A DNA stretch of 64,000 nt from Mumia flava (GTDB lineage: Bacteria > Actinomycetota > Actinomycetes > Propionibacteriales > Nocardioidaceae): contig NZ_PGEZ01000002.1 in assembly GCF_002797495.1 (NCBI RefSeq), positions 620,001 to 684,000 on the forward strand, given 5' to 3'. Position numbers and translations under genes: made by a program. The notes beneath the pieces are model-generated. The model ran no database searches. It was not told the origin of the DNA and saw only the letters and a list, made by a program, of their open reading frames with translations. Position 1 is the stretch's first letter. The number at the start of each line of letters is the position of its first letter. This document shows, piece after piece, positions 51,242 through 58,713 of this stretch.

Positions 51242-51270
51242 ATCCTGCCAGTTTTCTTGAATGAGTCAAG
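51242..51270 (-). promoter_or_regulatory. furA promoter and FurA-type operator
   Basis: On the minus strand TTGACT (51264-51269), 16 nt, CAGGAT (51242-51247), then ATG 6 nt later. The palindrome CTTGAATGAGTCAAG (51256-51270) in an unusually AT-rich patch overlaps the -35, the expected place for FurA binding. Confidence 0.75.
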
Positions 51271-51271
51271 T

Positions 51272-51499
51272 TTAGGGAGCGGTGTCGACGTAGGCGACCA
51301 AGCGCGGGTCGTCGGAGCTGAAGCGATCGACCTCTTCGCCGCCGTCGCAGCGCGCCAGCACCACCGTGACCCCGCCGCCCGACACGGCGACGGTCCACCA
51401 GGCTCCCCCGGCCGCCTCCCAGCGCGTGAGCCGCTCCAGGTCGTCGGACGCCTCCTGACCGGCGCCGCGGACCGGACGGTCGCCACCAGCCCCCTGCAC
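51272..51499 (-). CDS. Small conserved-looking protein, function unknown
   Basis: A 75-residue soluble protein. The body reads like a small beta-rich domain: LTRWEAAGGAWWTVAVSG, VTVVLARCDGGEEVDR, FSSDDPRLVAYVD. The CDGGEEVDRF...SDDP pattern recalls uncharacterised small actinobacterial proteins. Support for the start is good: GTG 51499 lies 7 nt after TAGGGT (51507-51512). It sits upstream of furA in the same direction but ends inside the AT-rich furA promoter region, and it is divergent from an SRPBCC gene. Confidence 0.65.
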   Translation of the reverse strand: MQGAGGDRPVRGAGQEASDDLERLTRWEAAGGAWWTVAVSGGGVTVVLARCDGGEEVDRFSSDDPRLVAYVDTAP

Positions 51500-51538
51500 G
51501 CTCCCCACCCTAGGCCGCGGCCGCAGTAACGTCACACC

Positions 51539-52000
51539 ATGCCTCGCACCGACGCCGCCGAGCGCCTTCTGGACGCCCCGGCTCCCCGGGTGTTCGCCGC
51601 CCTCGTCGATCCCGACGCGCTGCTGGCGTGGTTGCCCCCGGACGGCATGACCGGTCGGTTCGAGCACGCCGACATCCGCCCGGGCGGCTCGTACCGTCTC
51701 GTCCTGACCTACGACGACCCCTCCGGCGCTCCGGGGAAGGCCACGGCGGACTCCGACGTGGTCGACGTCCGGATCGTGGATCTGATCGAGGGCGTACGGG
51801 TGGTGCAGGCGGTCGACTTCGTGGCCGACGACGCCGCGTTCGCCGGCACGATGACGATGACCTGGACGGTCGCACCGCGCGGCAGCGGCGCGCTCGTCTC
51901 GATCCGCGCCGACGACGTGCCCGACGGCATCTCGGCCGCCGACCACGCCGCCGGGCTCGCGTCGTCGCTCGCGAACCTCGCGGCCTACGTCCAGGGATAG
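51539..52000 (+). CDS. SRPBCC/AHSA1-like protein
   Basis: Helix-grip protein of 153 aa, AHSA1-like (DAPAPRVFAALVDPDALLAW, PPDGMTGRFEHADIRPGGSY and the closing helix HAAGLASSLANLAAYVQG). Members bind hydrophobic ligands or act as stress-associated proteins; the role is unknown. ATG 51539 lies 6 nt after TAACGT (51527-51532). A long palindrome follows the stop. Confidence 0.83.
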   Translation: MPRTDAAERLLDAPAPRVFAALVDPDALLAWLPPDGMTGRFEHADIRPGGSYRLVLTYDDPSGAPGKATADSDVVDVRIVDLIEGVRVVQAVDFVADDAAFAGTMTMTWTVAPRGSGALVSIRADDVPDGISAADHAAGLASSLANLAAYVQG

Positions 52001-52013
52001 AGCGCCGCCGCGA

Positions 52014-52093
52014 CGACCGTCCGGACGTACGACTCTCCCCACCGACCGGCTCCCGTCGGGCGCAACGTCGAGAATCGTAGGTCCGGACGGTCG
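52014..52093. terminator. Large imperfect palindrome between tandem genes
   Basis: Arms of 24 nt (52014-52037 and 52070-52093, two mismatches; core CGACCGTCCGGAC) enclose a 32-nt loop with its own CCGAC...GTCGG hairpin. It follows the SRPBCC stop and ends 17 nt before the next ATG, partly abutting that gene's TACGCT -10 (52098-52103). It could terminate, attenuate, or be a palindromic repeat. Confidence 0.55.
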
Positions 52094-52109
52094 CGCGTAC
52101 GCTCGGCGC

Positions 52110-52760
52110 ATGATCGAGGCAGTCGTGTTCGACATGGACGGTGTGATCGTGGACAGCGAGGAGCGCTGGGAGGACGTGCGGCGGCGGCTGGTGATCGACA
52201 GCGGCCGACCGTACCCGGACGGTGCCACCCGCGCCATGCAGGGCATGAACCCGGCGGAGTGGGAGACGTACCTGTCCGACGACCTCGGCGTTCCGGGATC
52301 GCCGCGCGAGATCGGCCGGCGCGTGGTCACCGCGATGGCCGCCTCCTACCGCGAGGACCTGCCGCTGATCGACGGGGCGGTCGACACCATCCGCGCCCTC
52401 GCACCGCGGGTACCGCTTGCGGTGGCGTCCTCCTCGAACCGCGAGCTGATCGAGCTCGCGCTCGACCTCGCCGGTGTCCGCGACGCATTCGGTGCGGTCG
52501 TCTCGAGCGAGGAGGTCGAGCGCGGCAAGCCCGCACCGGACGTGTATCTCACAGCCGCCGGCCGACTGGGCGTCGCCGCGCAGCGGTGTGCGGCGATCGA
52601 GGACTCCTCGAACGGGATCCGCTCCGCGCACGCCGCCGGGATGCGTGTCGTCGCCGTACCCAACCGTGCGTTCCCTCCGGAGGAGGACGCCCTCGCCCTC
52701 GCCGACGCGGTCGTCGACACGATCGGTGCCGCGACCCCCCAGGTGGTCCTGGGTCGCTGA
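52110..52760 (+). CDS. HAD-family phosphatase (beta-phosphoglucomutase-like)
   Basis: Haloacid dehalogenase hydrolase of 216 aa with a helical cap. AVVFDMDGVIVDSE holds the nucleophile and acid Asp, VASSSNRELIELAL the motif II Ser, ERGKPAPDVYL the motif III Lys, and AIEDSSNGIRSAHAAGM the metal-binding Asp. The motif order matches phosphatases acting on sugar phosphates; the substrate is unknown. ATG 52110 lies 6 nt after TACGCT. Confidence 0.88.
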   Translation: MIEAVVFDMDGVIVDSEERWEDVRRRLVIDSGRPYPDGATRAMQGMNPAEWETYLSDDLGVPGSPREIGRRVVTAMAASYREDLPLIDGAVDTIRALAPRVPLAVASSSNRELIELALDLAGVRDAFGAVVSSEEVERGKPAPDVYLTAAGRLGVAAQRCAAIEDSSNGIRSAHAAGMRVVAVPNRAFPPEEDALALADAVVDTIGAATPQVVLGR

Positions 52761-52796
52761 CCCCGCGGCCGCCGGTGGCCGCCGAAGCCGGCCGCC

Positions 52797-53723
52797 TCAC
52801 CGGCGCCAGGCGCGGAGCTTGTCGGGGTTGCGCACGACCCAGACGTGCTCGACGGCGGACCCGCCCAGGGCGAACGCCATCACGGCCGTCGTCTCGCCGC
52901 CGAGGGACACCACGAGCCCGGGCTCGCCGTTGACCTCCTCCTCCCGTACGGCCAGGTCGGGGCGCCGCGCCAGGACACCGACGAAGAACGCGGCGATCGC
53001 CTCCGCGCCCCGGATCGGCTCGAGCTCGGCGGACACGAGACCGCCCCCGTCGGTGATCGCGGTGGCATCGGGATCGAGGAGGTCGACGAGCGCACGGAGG
53101 TCCCCGCTGCGCCACGCCGCCGCGAACGACCGCACGACCGCGGCGTGCTCCGCCGACGCGACCGCGACGCGGCGGGCGTCACCGACCCGGCGACGGGCCG
53201 ACGCGGCGAGCTGGCGGCACGCGGCCGGCGAACGCCCCACGATCGTCGCGACCTCGTCGAAGGGATACCGGAAGACGTCGTGCAGCACGAAGGCGACCCG
53301 CTCGGCCGGGGTCATCGTCTCCAGCACCACCAGCAGCGCCATGGACACCGACTCGTCGAGGCTCACGCGCTCCGCCGGGTCGTCGACCTCGCCGGTGCCC
53401 GGCAGGGTGCTCCACCGACCCGGTGCCGGGACCGGCTCGGGGAGCCATTCACCGACGTAGCGCTCGTGTCGTGCGCGCGCGGACCCGAGCATGTCCAACC
53501 CGATCCGCCCGGCGGTGCGGATCAGCCACGCGCGCGGCGTCGCGATCGCCTCCCGTTCGCGGTCGCTCAGGCGGTACCAGCGCACGTACGTCTCCTGCAC
53601 CGCGTCCTCCGCATCGCTCAACGAGCCCAGCAGTCGGTAGCAGATCCCGATCAGCACGCTCCGATCGTCGCTCGCCGCGTCCGGCCCGGATCCGGCGTCG
53701 CCCCGTTCCGCTCCACCGGTCAT
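52797..53723 (-). CDS. ECF41-type sigma factor with C-terminal SnoaL-like domain (SigJ-like)
   Basis: Extracytoplasmic-function sigma factor of 308 aa. Sigma-2 and sigma-4 domains occupy about 20-185 (LLGSLSDAEDAVQETYVRWY, then VGRSPAACRQLAASARRRV). A SnoaL/NTF2-like domain fills 185-308 and replaces a separate anti-sigma factor. The three ECF41 hallmark motifs are present: WLPEP in the linker, DGGG and NPDKL in the C-terminal domain. Group knowledge says the C-terminus both activates and restrains the sigma. It faces a monooxygenase gene across a promoter region with two matching ECF41-like promoters. Confidence 0.92.
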   Translation of the reverse strand: MTGGAERGDAGSGPDAASDDRSVLIGICYRLLGSLSDAEDAVQETYVRWYRLSDREREAIATPRAWLIRTAGRIGLDMLGSARARHERYVGEWLPEPVPAPGRWSTLPGTGEVDDPAERVSLDESVSMALLVVLETMTPAERVAFVLHDVFRYPFDEVATIVGRSPAACRQLAASARRRVGDARRVAVASAEHAAVVRSFAAAWRSGDLRALVDLLDPDATAITDGGGLVSAELEPIRGAEAIAAFFVGVLARRPDLAVREEEVNGEPGLVVSLGGETTAVMAFALGGSAVEHVWVVRNPDKLRAWRR

Positions 53724-53767
53724 GACCCCTCCGTCCGTCGCCCGGCCCCGACATCCTTCGTACCAAG

Positions 53768-53794
53768 GACGACGCAGGACCGCGGAGTGTGAGG
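53768..53794 (-). promoter_or_regulatory. ECF41-type promoter of the sigma gene
   Basis: Minus strand: CCTCACA (53788-53794), a 16-nt spacer, CGTC (53768-53771). ECF41 promoters are described with a TGTCACA / CGTC pattern. The CTGCGTCGTC block at the -10 also occurs in the divergent promoter. Confidence 0.6.
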
Positions 53795-53807
53795 CGCGCC
53801 GCGCCGA

Positions 53808-53834
53808 CCTCACGAAGCGACCGGCTGCGTCGTC
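53808..53834 (+). promoter_or_regulatory. ECF41-type promoter of the monooxygenase gene
   Basis: CCTCACG (53808-53814), a 16-nt spacer, CGTC (53831-53834). Spacing and -10 block are identical to those of the sigma-gene promoter on the other strand, implying co-regulation. Confidence 0.6.
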
Positions 53835-53887
53835 TGAGAGGTGGAGCCGACGCCCGTCGCCTCCCCACCTCGAGAGCAGGAGCAGCC

Positions 53888-54190
53888 ATGTCCGATCCCG
53901 TGACGTTCATCAACGTCGTCGACGTCGACGCGTCGACGCAGCAGGAGGTCGTCGACCTCCTCCGCGAGGCCGTCGAGGACTTCTTCTCGCACCGGCCCGG
54001 CTTCCTGTCGGCGACAGTCCTGGCATCGCCCGCGGGCGACCGGGTGGTCACCGTCGCACGATGGCGAAGCGCCGAGGACGCCGCCGCCAACGGGGAGCAG
54101 GCAGCCACGGCCGAGTACGGTCGCCGGCTGAGCGCGCTCGCGACCCCGAACCCCGGCACGTACGCCACGGTGGCCGAGTACGCGGCCTGA
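53888..54190 (+). CDS. Antibiotic-biosynthesis-monooxygenase (ABM) domain protein
   Basis: Small ferredoxin-like-fold protein of 100 aa. FINVVDVDASTQQEVVDLLR, HRPGFLSATVLASPAGDRVV and TVARWRSAEDAAANGEQ are the ABM-domain strands and helix. Such proteins are small cofactor-independent oxygenases or heme-degrading enzymes; no heme-ligand pattern can be assigned. ATG 53888 follows AGGAG. An ECF41-like promoter upstream makes it the probable target of the divergent sigma factor, fitting the ECF41 habit of controlling one adjacent oxidoreductase-type gene. Confidence 0.85.
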   Translation: MSDPVTFINVVDVDASTQQEVVDLLREAVEDFFSHRPGFLSATVLASPAGDRVVTVARWRSAEDAAANGEQAATAEYGRRLSALATPNPGTYATVAEYAA

Positions 54191-54206
54191 GCCGGCGCAG
54201 CAGCGG

Positions 54207-54238
54207 GGGCGGCCGGGTCCCAGGGGGCCCGGCCGCCC
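54207..54238. terminator. Bidirectional hairpin between convergent genes
   Basis: Perfect 11-bp arms GGGCGGCCGGG / CCCGGCCGCCC around a 10-nt loop, 17 nt after one stop and 12 nt from the other. Confidence 0.75.
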
Positions 54239-54249
54239 GACGCCACGCC

Positions 54250-54846
54250 TCAGAGGGGAGCTATCGCCCGCCAGAGGGCGTCGCGTGCGCCCGCGAGGTC
54301 GTCGTCGGAGAGCGTCAGGTAGTCCTGGCGCTCGGCCTTGAGCAGGTGGACGAACGAGCCCCACAGCATCGCGACGAGCACGTCGGGTCGTACGTCGCCG
54401 CGCAGCGCGCCCGCCAGCTGCGCGTGCTCCACACCGCGCGCGATCGGCGCGAGCACGTCGCGCTCGACCTCGCGGCTGGCCTCGTCGAGGTACGGGAGGT
54501 GGTCCTGCAGCTCGAGGAACCGGTACGCCGCCGGGTGCTCGCGGGCGAACGCGACCTGCGCGGCCCACAGGTTCGCGAACTGCTGATGCGCCGATCCCGC
54601 CGGCCGCGCGAGCGCGACGGCCAGCCGCTGACCCAACGCCTGCTTGTGCTGACGGAACAGCTCGTTGACCAGGCCTTCCTTGCTGTCGAAGTAGCGGTAG
54701 ATCGTGCCCGTGCCCACGCCCGCCCGCACGGCGATCTCGGGGACGGCAACACCCCGCACGCCGCGCTCGGCGAACACCTCGAGCGCGGCGTCCAGGATCG
54801 CCTCGCGCTTGGGTGCGCGAGGGCGGGTCGGGTCGTCGTCAGGCAC
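54250..54846 (-). CDS. TetR-family regulator
   Basis: Repressor of 198 aa. The N-terminal helix-turn-helix spans about 12-58 (EAILDAALEVFAERG, VPEIAVRAGVGTGTIYRYF), with a helical ligand domain beyond. The GTG start overlaps the stop of the preceding unknown gene by 8 bp, so both are in one operon. The palindrome at 55631-55654 at the head of that operon is the likely autoregulatory site. Confidence 0.9.
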   Translation of the reverse strand: MPDDDPTRPRAPKREAILDAALEVFAERGVRGVAVPEIAVRAGVGTGTIYRYFDSKEGLVNELFRQHKQALGQRLAVALARPAGSAHQQFANLWAAQVAFAREHPAAYRFLELQDHLPYLDEASREVERDVLAPIARGVEHAQLAGALRGDVRPDVLVAMLWGSFVHLLKAERQDYLTLSDDDLAGARDALWRAIAPL

Positions 54847-55612
54847 GGAAGCTCTGGTGCGGCTGGAAGACGCAGATGTTGGTCTGCCCCATCGCGTTGC
54901 CGTCGGTCAGCTCGGTGAAGTACACGTACGGAGTATCGCGCGCGAACGGGCTCGTCACCGTGACGCGGTCCCGGTTGAGCCCGGCGGTCGGATCGGTTGC
55001 ACGCTGGAGGAAGATGTTGTCCCACCAGTGCAGGTTCTGCGTGTCGAACTCGAGTCCGTTCGAGCCCGCGCTGAGTCGGAAGATCGCGTACGCGTCCTGC
55101 CCGGCGAGGTCCTTCAGCGAGGTCCAGGTGATGTCGACGGCCTCACGCGGCGCGTCCTCGTCGAGCACGTCGCCCTGGCCGGGGCTGTACGAGTCGTACA
55201 GCGCCTGCCGGTTCTCGACGTACGCCTCGACGATCGCCTTGGTCGGACCGTCCTCCTGGACCCGCGACATCGTGGTCACGGAGCCGTCGCGGCCACGCAC
55301 CTCGATCGTGTACTCGCCGGCGGGCATGAACCCGGCGTCGAGATTGAGCATGTACCAGTGCGCGTCGGTGGTGCGGTCGTAGATGTGACCGTTCTTGTTG
55401 GCGGCGGTGAACGGCTGGTTGGCGATCTCGACCGCGTACCCGTCCGGGCCGCGGGCGGTGATGCGTTCGACCAGCTCCGGGGCCGGCGCGCCGCCGGTCG
55501 GGAAGAGCGCGACGAGGAACTTGTGCTGCTCCTTGCCGACCCCGGGCGTGCCGAAGTCCCAGTAGACGTTGCACGCCATGATGTCGAAGATCTGAAGCCG
55601 GCCGTCGGCCAT
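54839..55612 (-). CDS. Unrecognised soluble protein co-transcribed with TetR
   Basis: I do not recognise this 257-aa protein. It has no signal peptide or membrane helix and looks beta-rich, with motifs QIFDIMACNVYWDFGTPG near the start, AHWYMLNLDAGFMPAGEYTI in the middle (a carbohydrate-binding-like beta-sandwich feel), NLHWWDNIFLQ, and a C-terminal TSPFARDTPYVYFTELTDGN. ATG 55612 has AGGAGG upstream. It is first in an operon with its TetR regulator, behind a palindromic operator, so expression is probably inducible by a small molecule. Confidence 0.72.
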   Translation of the reverse strand: MADGRLQIFDIMACNVYWDFGTPGVGKEQHKFLVALFPTGGAPAPELVERITARGPDGYAVEIANQPFTAANKNGHIYDRTTDAHWYMLNLDAGFMPAGEYTIEVRGRDGSVTTMSRVQEDGPTKAIVEAYVENRQALYDSYSPGQGDVLDEDAPREAVDITWTSLKDLAGQDAYAIFRLSAGSNGLEFDTQNLHWWDNIFLQRATDPTAGLNRDRVTVTSPFARDTPYVYFTELTDGNAMGQTNICVFQPHQSFRA

Positions 55613-55630
55613 GCGTCCTCCTGCTGTCGC

Positions 55631-55659
55631 TGCGGAATGAACATTCATTCCGCAGCCTA
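55631..55659 (-). promoter_or_regulatory. TetR-type operator and -10 box
   Basis: An 11-bp-arm perfect palindrome, TGCGGAATGAA-CA-TTCATTCCGCA (55631-55654), lies immediately downstream of the TAGGCT -10 (55654-55659) on the minus strand and covers the transcript start. This is a standard repressor position. Confidence 0.75.
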
Positions 55660-55728
55660 GTGAAAGCGGCCGGCGGACACACGCCTGCGCGGCCGAGACG
55701 CCGTCTCAGGCTGGTGGCGCACGCGCGG

Positions 55729-56469
55729 TCAGCGCGCCAGGCGTCGTGTCATCAGGCGGACGTAGAGGCGCGGGAAGAGCCGCGAGACGTACCACGACAG
55801 CCGGGCGGTCCGCCCGACCAGGACGCGTTCGCGCCGACGCACCACACCGTCGACCACCGCGCGGGCCACGTCGTCCGACGTCACCTCGGGACCCGACGTC
55901 GCGCGCTCCGTCCCCGACGCGCGATCGGCAGCCTCCCCCATCCCCCCGGTCACGAAGGTCGGGTGCACCACCGTCACGCCGACGCCCGACCCAGCGAGCT
56001 CCGGGCGCAGGGCCTCGTACAGCCCTGTCGCCGCGTGCTTCGCAGCCACGTACGCCGGCCGCCCCAGCACCGGCGCGAAGCCCGTGACCGAACCGATCAG
56101 CACGAGCCGGCCGCGGCTCGCCACCACCGCCGGCAGCGCCGCCTGCGTGCAGGCGACCACGCCCAGGTAGTCGACCTCCATCACCCGGCGGTGCACGTCC
56201 ACTCCGTGGTCGGCGAACGCCCCGATCGCCGAGATGCCGGCATTGTTCACCAGCACGTCGATCCGGCCGGCGCGCTCCAGGACCTGCTCGAAGGCGCCGG
56301 CGACGGATGCCTCGTCGGTGATGTCGCACCCCACCATCGCCTCGTCGTCCCCGACCAGGGCAGGCAGGTCCAGGCCGACGACCACGTACCCGGCCTCGCG
56401 GAAGCGGACGACGAGGCGGCTGCCGATGGCGCCTGCGGCTCCGGTGATCACGGCGACGGGCTGGGTCAT
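55729..56469 (-). CDS. Short-chain dehydrogenase/reductase
   Basis: Classical SDR of 246 aa. VITGAAGAIGSRLV binds the nicotinamide cofactor, VNNAGIS is the NNAG motif, and the catalytic Ser, Tyr and Lys are in LIGSVTG and AYVAAKHAATGLY. A basic C-terminal segment (SWYVSRLFPRLYVRLMTRR) may associate with the membrane. ATG 56469 lies 7 nt after TAGGGT (56477-56482), so it is probably leaderless. Substrate unknown. Confidence 0.9.
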   Translation of the reverse strand: MTQPVAVITGAAGAIGSRLVVRFREAGYVVVGLDLPALVGDDEAMVGCDITDEASVAGAFEQVLERAGRIDVLVNNAGISAIGAFADHGVDVHRRVMEVDYLGVVACTQAALPAVVASRGRLVLIGSVTGFAPVLGRPAYVAAKHAATGLYEALRPELAGSGVGVTVVHPTFVTGGMGEAADRASGTERATSGPEVTSDDVARAVVDGVVRRRERVLVGRTARLSWYVSRLFPRLYVRLMTRRLAR

Positions 56470-56540
56470 GCCCGCGACCCTAACCGCTCCTCTGAGGGTG
56501 TCGCGCACCCGCAGCGGTCCTGGCGCGATCCGGGCCGCGG

Positions 56541-56783
56541 TCATGCTCGGCGTTGTGGGACCCACGCCGGCGCCGCCACGCCACAACCCGTGAGGTTGTC
56601 GCACCGGACGTACTGCCGGCCGACCCGCTCCAGCGGGCAGTGCAGTCGTTCGGCGGCACCGGTGCGGCCCGTGTCCTGCCCCGGGTCAGGACGGGCCTCG
56701 GCACCGACTCCCCCAGCGCCCAGGAGCATCGCCGCACAGGCGGCGACCGCTGCCCAGCGGACCGATCCGCGATGAGTCCCCAT
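56541..56783 (-). CDS. Small secreted cysteine-containing protein
   Basis: An 80-aa product with a clear export signal ([20 protein letters not shown], cleavage probably after AEA) and a mature peptide of about 50 residues. That peptide ends in [20 protein letters not shown] followed by CGV. It has three cysteines and no known domain. ATG 56783 follows GGAAGGGACGAG. It is divergent from a LuxR-type regulator, and a 12-bp-arm palindrome lies between them, so it may be the regulator's target. Confidence 0.6.
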   Translation of the reverse strand: MGTHRGSVRWAAVAACAAMLLGAGGVGAEARPDPGQDTGRTGAAERLHCPLERVGRQYVRCDNLTGCGVAAPAWVPQRRA

Positions 56784-56859
56784 GATGCTCGTCCCTTCCT
56801 CGGCCGGACCAGGCCGTCCGTCGCGGCCCTGTTCCGAGACTGGCCCGACCCTCGGCCCG

Positions 56860-56889
56860 GGAGGAATACGACGAACCTCGTATTCCTCC
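56860..56889. promoter_or_regulatory. Perfect 12-bp-arm palindrome between LuxR gene and secreted peptide gene
   Basis: GGAGGAATACGA, a 6-nt spacer, TCGTATTCCTCC. It is AT-rich for the region and centred about 126 bp upstream of the LuxR start. It may be the operator of the LuxR-family regulator. Confidence 0.65.
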
Positions 56890-57000
56890 GGCCCGGTCCG
56901 GGAAGCCACGATCGATCGCGAAGGGACCCGACCATCGCTCGGCGGTGCTAGGTTCCCCGTAGGGCGAGGCGCCCGACGGGGCGGTCCGAGGGGAGGCGCC

Positions 57001-57765
57001 GTGGCGCTCGAGACCAGGCTCGCGAAGGTCCTCGACGTGCTCGCACGCGCCGAGCCCGACGAGTGCCCCGGCGTGACGGAGGACGTCCTCACCGCTGTCG
57101 GCGATCTCATCGGCGCCGACGTCACGAGCTTCTCCGAGTACGACCCGTACCGCCAGGTCACGATCGCCGACCGCGAGGTCGGACCGGCGGCCGGACCCGT
57201 CGACGTGGACGAAGGGATGTTCTGGCGCAACTTCTGGACCGCGTCGTGCTCCTATCCCGAACGCACCGGCGACCACGCGACGGTGTGGCGCGTCTCGGAC
57301 TTCGCCTCGGCCCGAGAGCTGCGCGCACGGCCGATGTACGTCGAGCACATGCGACCGTCGGGGGTCGAGCACGAGATCGTGATGTCGCTCGGCACGGGCA
57401 CCGGCACCTCACGCCGTGTGCTGCTCAGTCGCGGGCCGGGGCGGGACTTCAGCGAGACCGACCGCCTCGCCCTCAGCCTGCTCCGTCCCCACCTGGCCGA
57501 GTTCGACACCCGCACCCGCCGGGACCGCCGCAGCGCGTGGAGGCTGACCGACCGCCAGCGCGAGCTGCTCGGGCTCGTCGCGAACGGCCGGACGAACGCC
57601 GAGATCGCACGCATCCTCGTGGTCTCGCCGCACACGGTCCGCAAGCACCTCGAGAACATCTTCGAGCGCCTCGGGGTCAACAGCCGTACGGAGGCCGTCG
57701 CCGCGGTGTTCCTCGACGCACCCCTCGGCGCGCCGGCGGACGCCCGCCCTCACCCGAGAAGTTAA
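57001..57765 (+). CDS. LuxR-family transcriptional regulator
   Basis: Regulator of 254 aa. The C-terminal helix-turn-helix (about 178-240) reads [20 protein letters not shown] and then [20 protein letters not shown]. The N-terminal 160 residues look like a GAF-type sensory fold. GTG 57001 follows AGGGGAGG; the frame is open to 56782 without coding character. A TAGGTT -10 lies at 56949-56954. The ligand is unknown. Confidence 0.87.
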   Translation: MALETRLAKVLDVLARAEPDECPGVTEDVLTAVGDLIGADVTSFSEYDPYRQVTIADREVGPAAGPVDVDEGMFWRNFWTASCSYPERTGDHATVWRVSDFASARELRARPMYVEHMRPSGVEHEIVMSLGTGTGTSRRVLLSRGPGRDFSETDRLALSLLRPHLAEFDTRTRRDRRSAWRLTDRQRELLGLVANGRTNAEIARILVVSPHTVRKHLENIFERLGVNSRTEAVAAVFLDAPLGAPADARPHPRS

Positions 57766-57797
57766 CCCTGAATCACATTCTTCGGTAGCGTGGGTGG

Positions 57798-58679
57798 ATG
57801 CCCCACGACAGCGCCCCCGACGTCGACGACGACCGCACCAAGGCAGCCGAGCGCCACGCGCTGGACGCGATGGCGACGACGGCCCTGCGCGACTCGGTCA
57901 ACTGGTTCCTCCTCCTCGCGGGAACGTCGAACGTGATCATGCAGCTGTCTGCGCGGCCGATCGGCCACGGCGTCAAGGACAGCCCGGTGGACGAGGGCAA
58001 CCTGTTCCTCAACCCCGCGCGCCGACGACGCACGACGCTCGGCTACATCGCGGTCGCGATGCTCGGCGGCGCGGAGGAACGCGCGGCGTACCGGCGGGCG
58101 ACCAACCGCTCGCACGCGCAGGTGCGCTCGCCCGAGGGCGCGGAGGTGACGTACAACGCCTTCGACCCGGCGTTGCAGCTGTGGGTCGCCGCCTGCCTTT
58201 ACAAAGGGGCCGAGCACGCGTACGAGCGCGTGCACGGTCCGCTGACGGGCGCGTTCGCCGAGCGGTTCTACCGCGAGGGGATGGTGTTCGGGACCACCCT
58301 GCAGCTCCCCCACGCGATGTGGCCCGCGACCCGACAGGAGTTCGAGACCTACTGGCAGACGTCGCTGGACGGGCTCGAGATGGACGAGCCGACCCGCGCG
58401 TACCTGATGCGCGTCGTGCGCCTGGAGTACCTCGGTCGCACCGTCTCGCCGCGCCTCCTGCGATGGCGGGAACGGCTGGTCACCGGCTACCTCGAGCCGC
58501 GCTTCCGGGAGCTCATGCGCTTCGACTGGTCCGACGAGGACGAGGATCGGTTCGCGCGGTTCAACCGGCGGATGGCGCGGTTCACGCGGGTCTCGCCCCG
58601 GTGGGTCCGCGAGCTTCCGTTCCGTCGCAGCCTGCACGACGTCAGGCGGCGGCTCGAAGCCGGTACGCCGCTGTTCTGA
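57798..58679 (+). CDS. MpaB/DUF2236-family oxygenase-like protein
   Basis: Helical protein of 293 aa of the DUF2236 (MpaB/latex-clearing-protein-like) group, thought to be heme-dependent oxygenases. Candidate features: SVNWFLLLAGTSNVIMQLSA (about residue 33), RTTLGYIAVAMLGG (about residue 78) and HAQVRSPEGAEVTYNAFDP, where conserved His/Arg residues lie. ATG 57798 lies 6 nt after TAGCGT (57786-57791), indicating a leaderless mRNA. Substrate unknown. Confidence 0.83.
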   Translation: MPHDSAPDVDDDRTKAAERHALDAMATTALRDSVNWFLLLAGTSNVIMQLSARPIGHGVKDSPVDEGNLFLNPARRRRTTLGYIAVAMLGGAEERAAYRRATNRSHAQVRSPEGAEVTYNAFDPALQLWVAACLYKGAEHAYERVHGPLTGAFAERFYREGMVFGTTLQLPHAMWPATRQEFETYWQTSLDGLEMDEPTRAYLMRVVRLEYLGRTVSPRLLRWRERLVTGYLEPRFRELMRFDWSDEDEDRFARFNRRMARFTRVSPRWVRELPFRRSLHDVRRRLEAGTPLF

Positions 58680-58713
58680 CGGACGGCCCACGGTCGACCC
58701 CGGCTCGGTCGCG

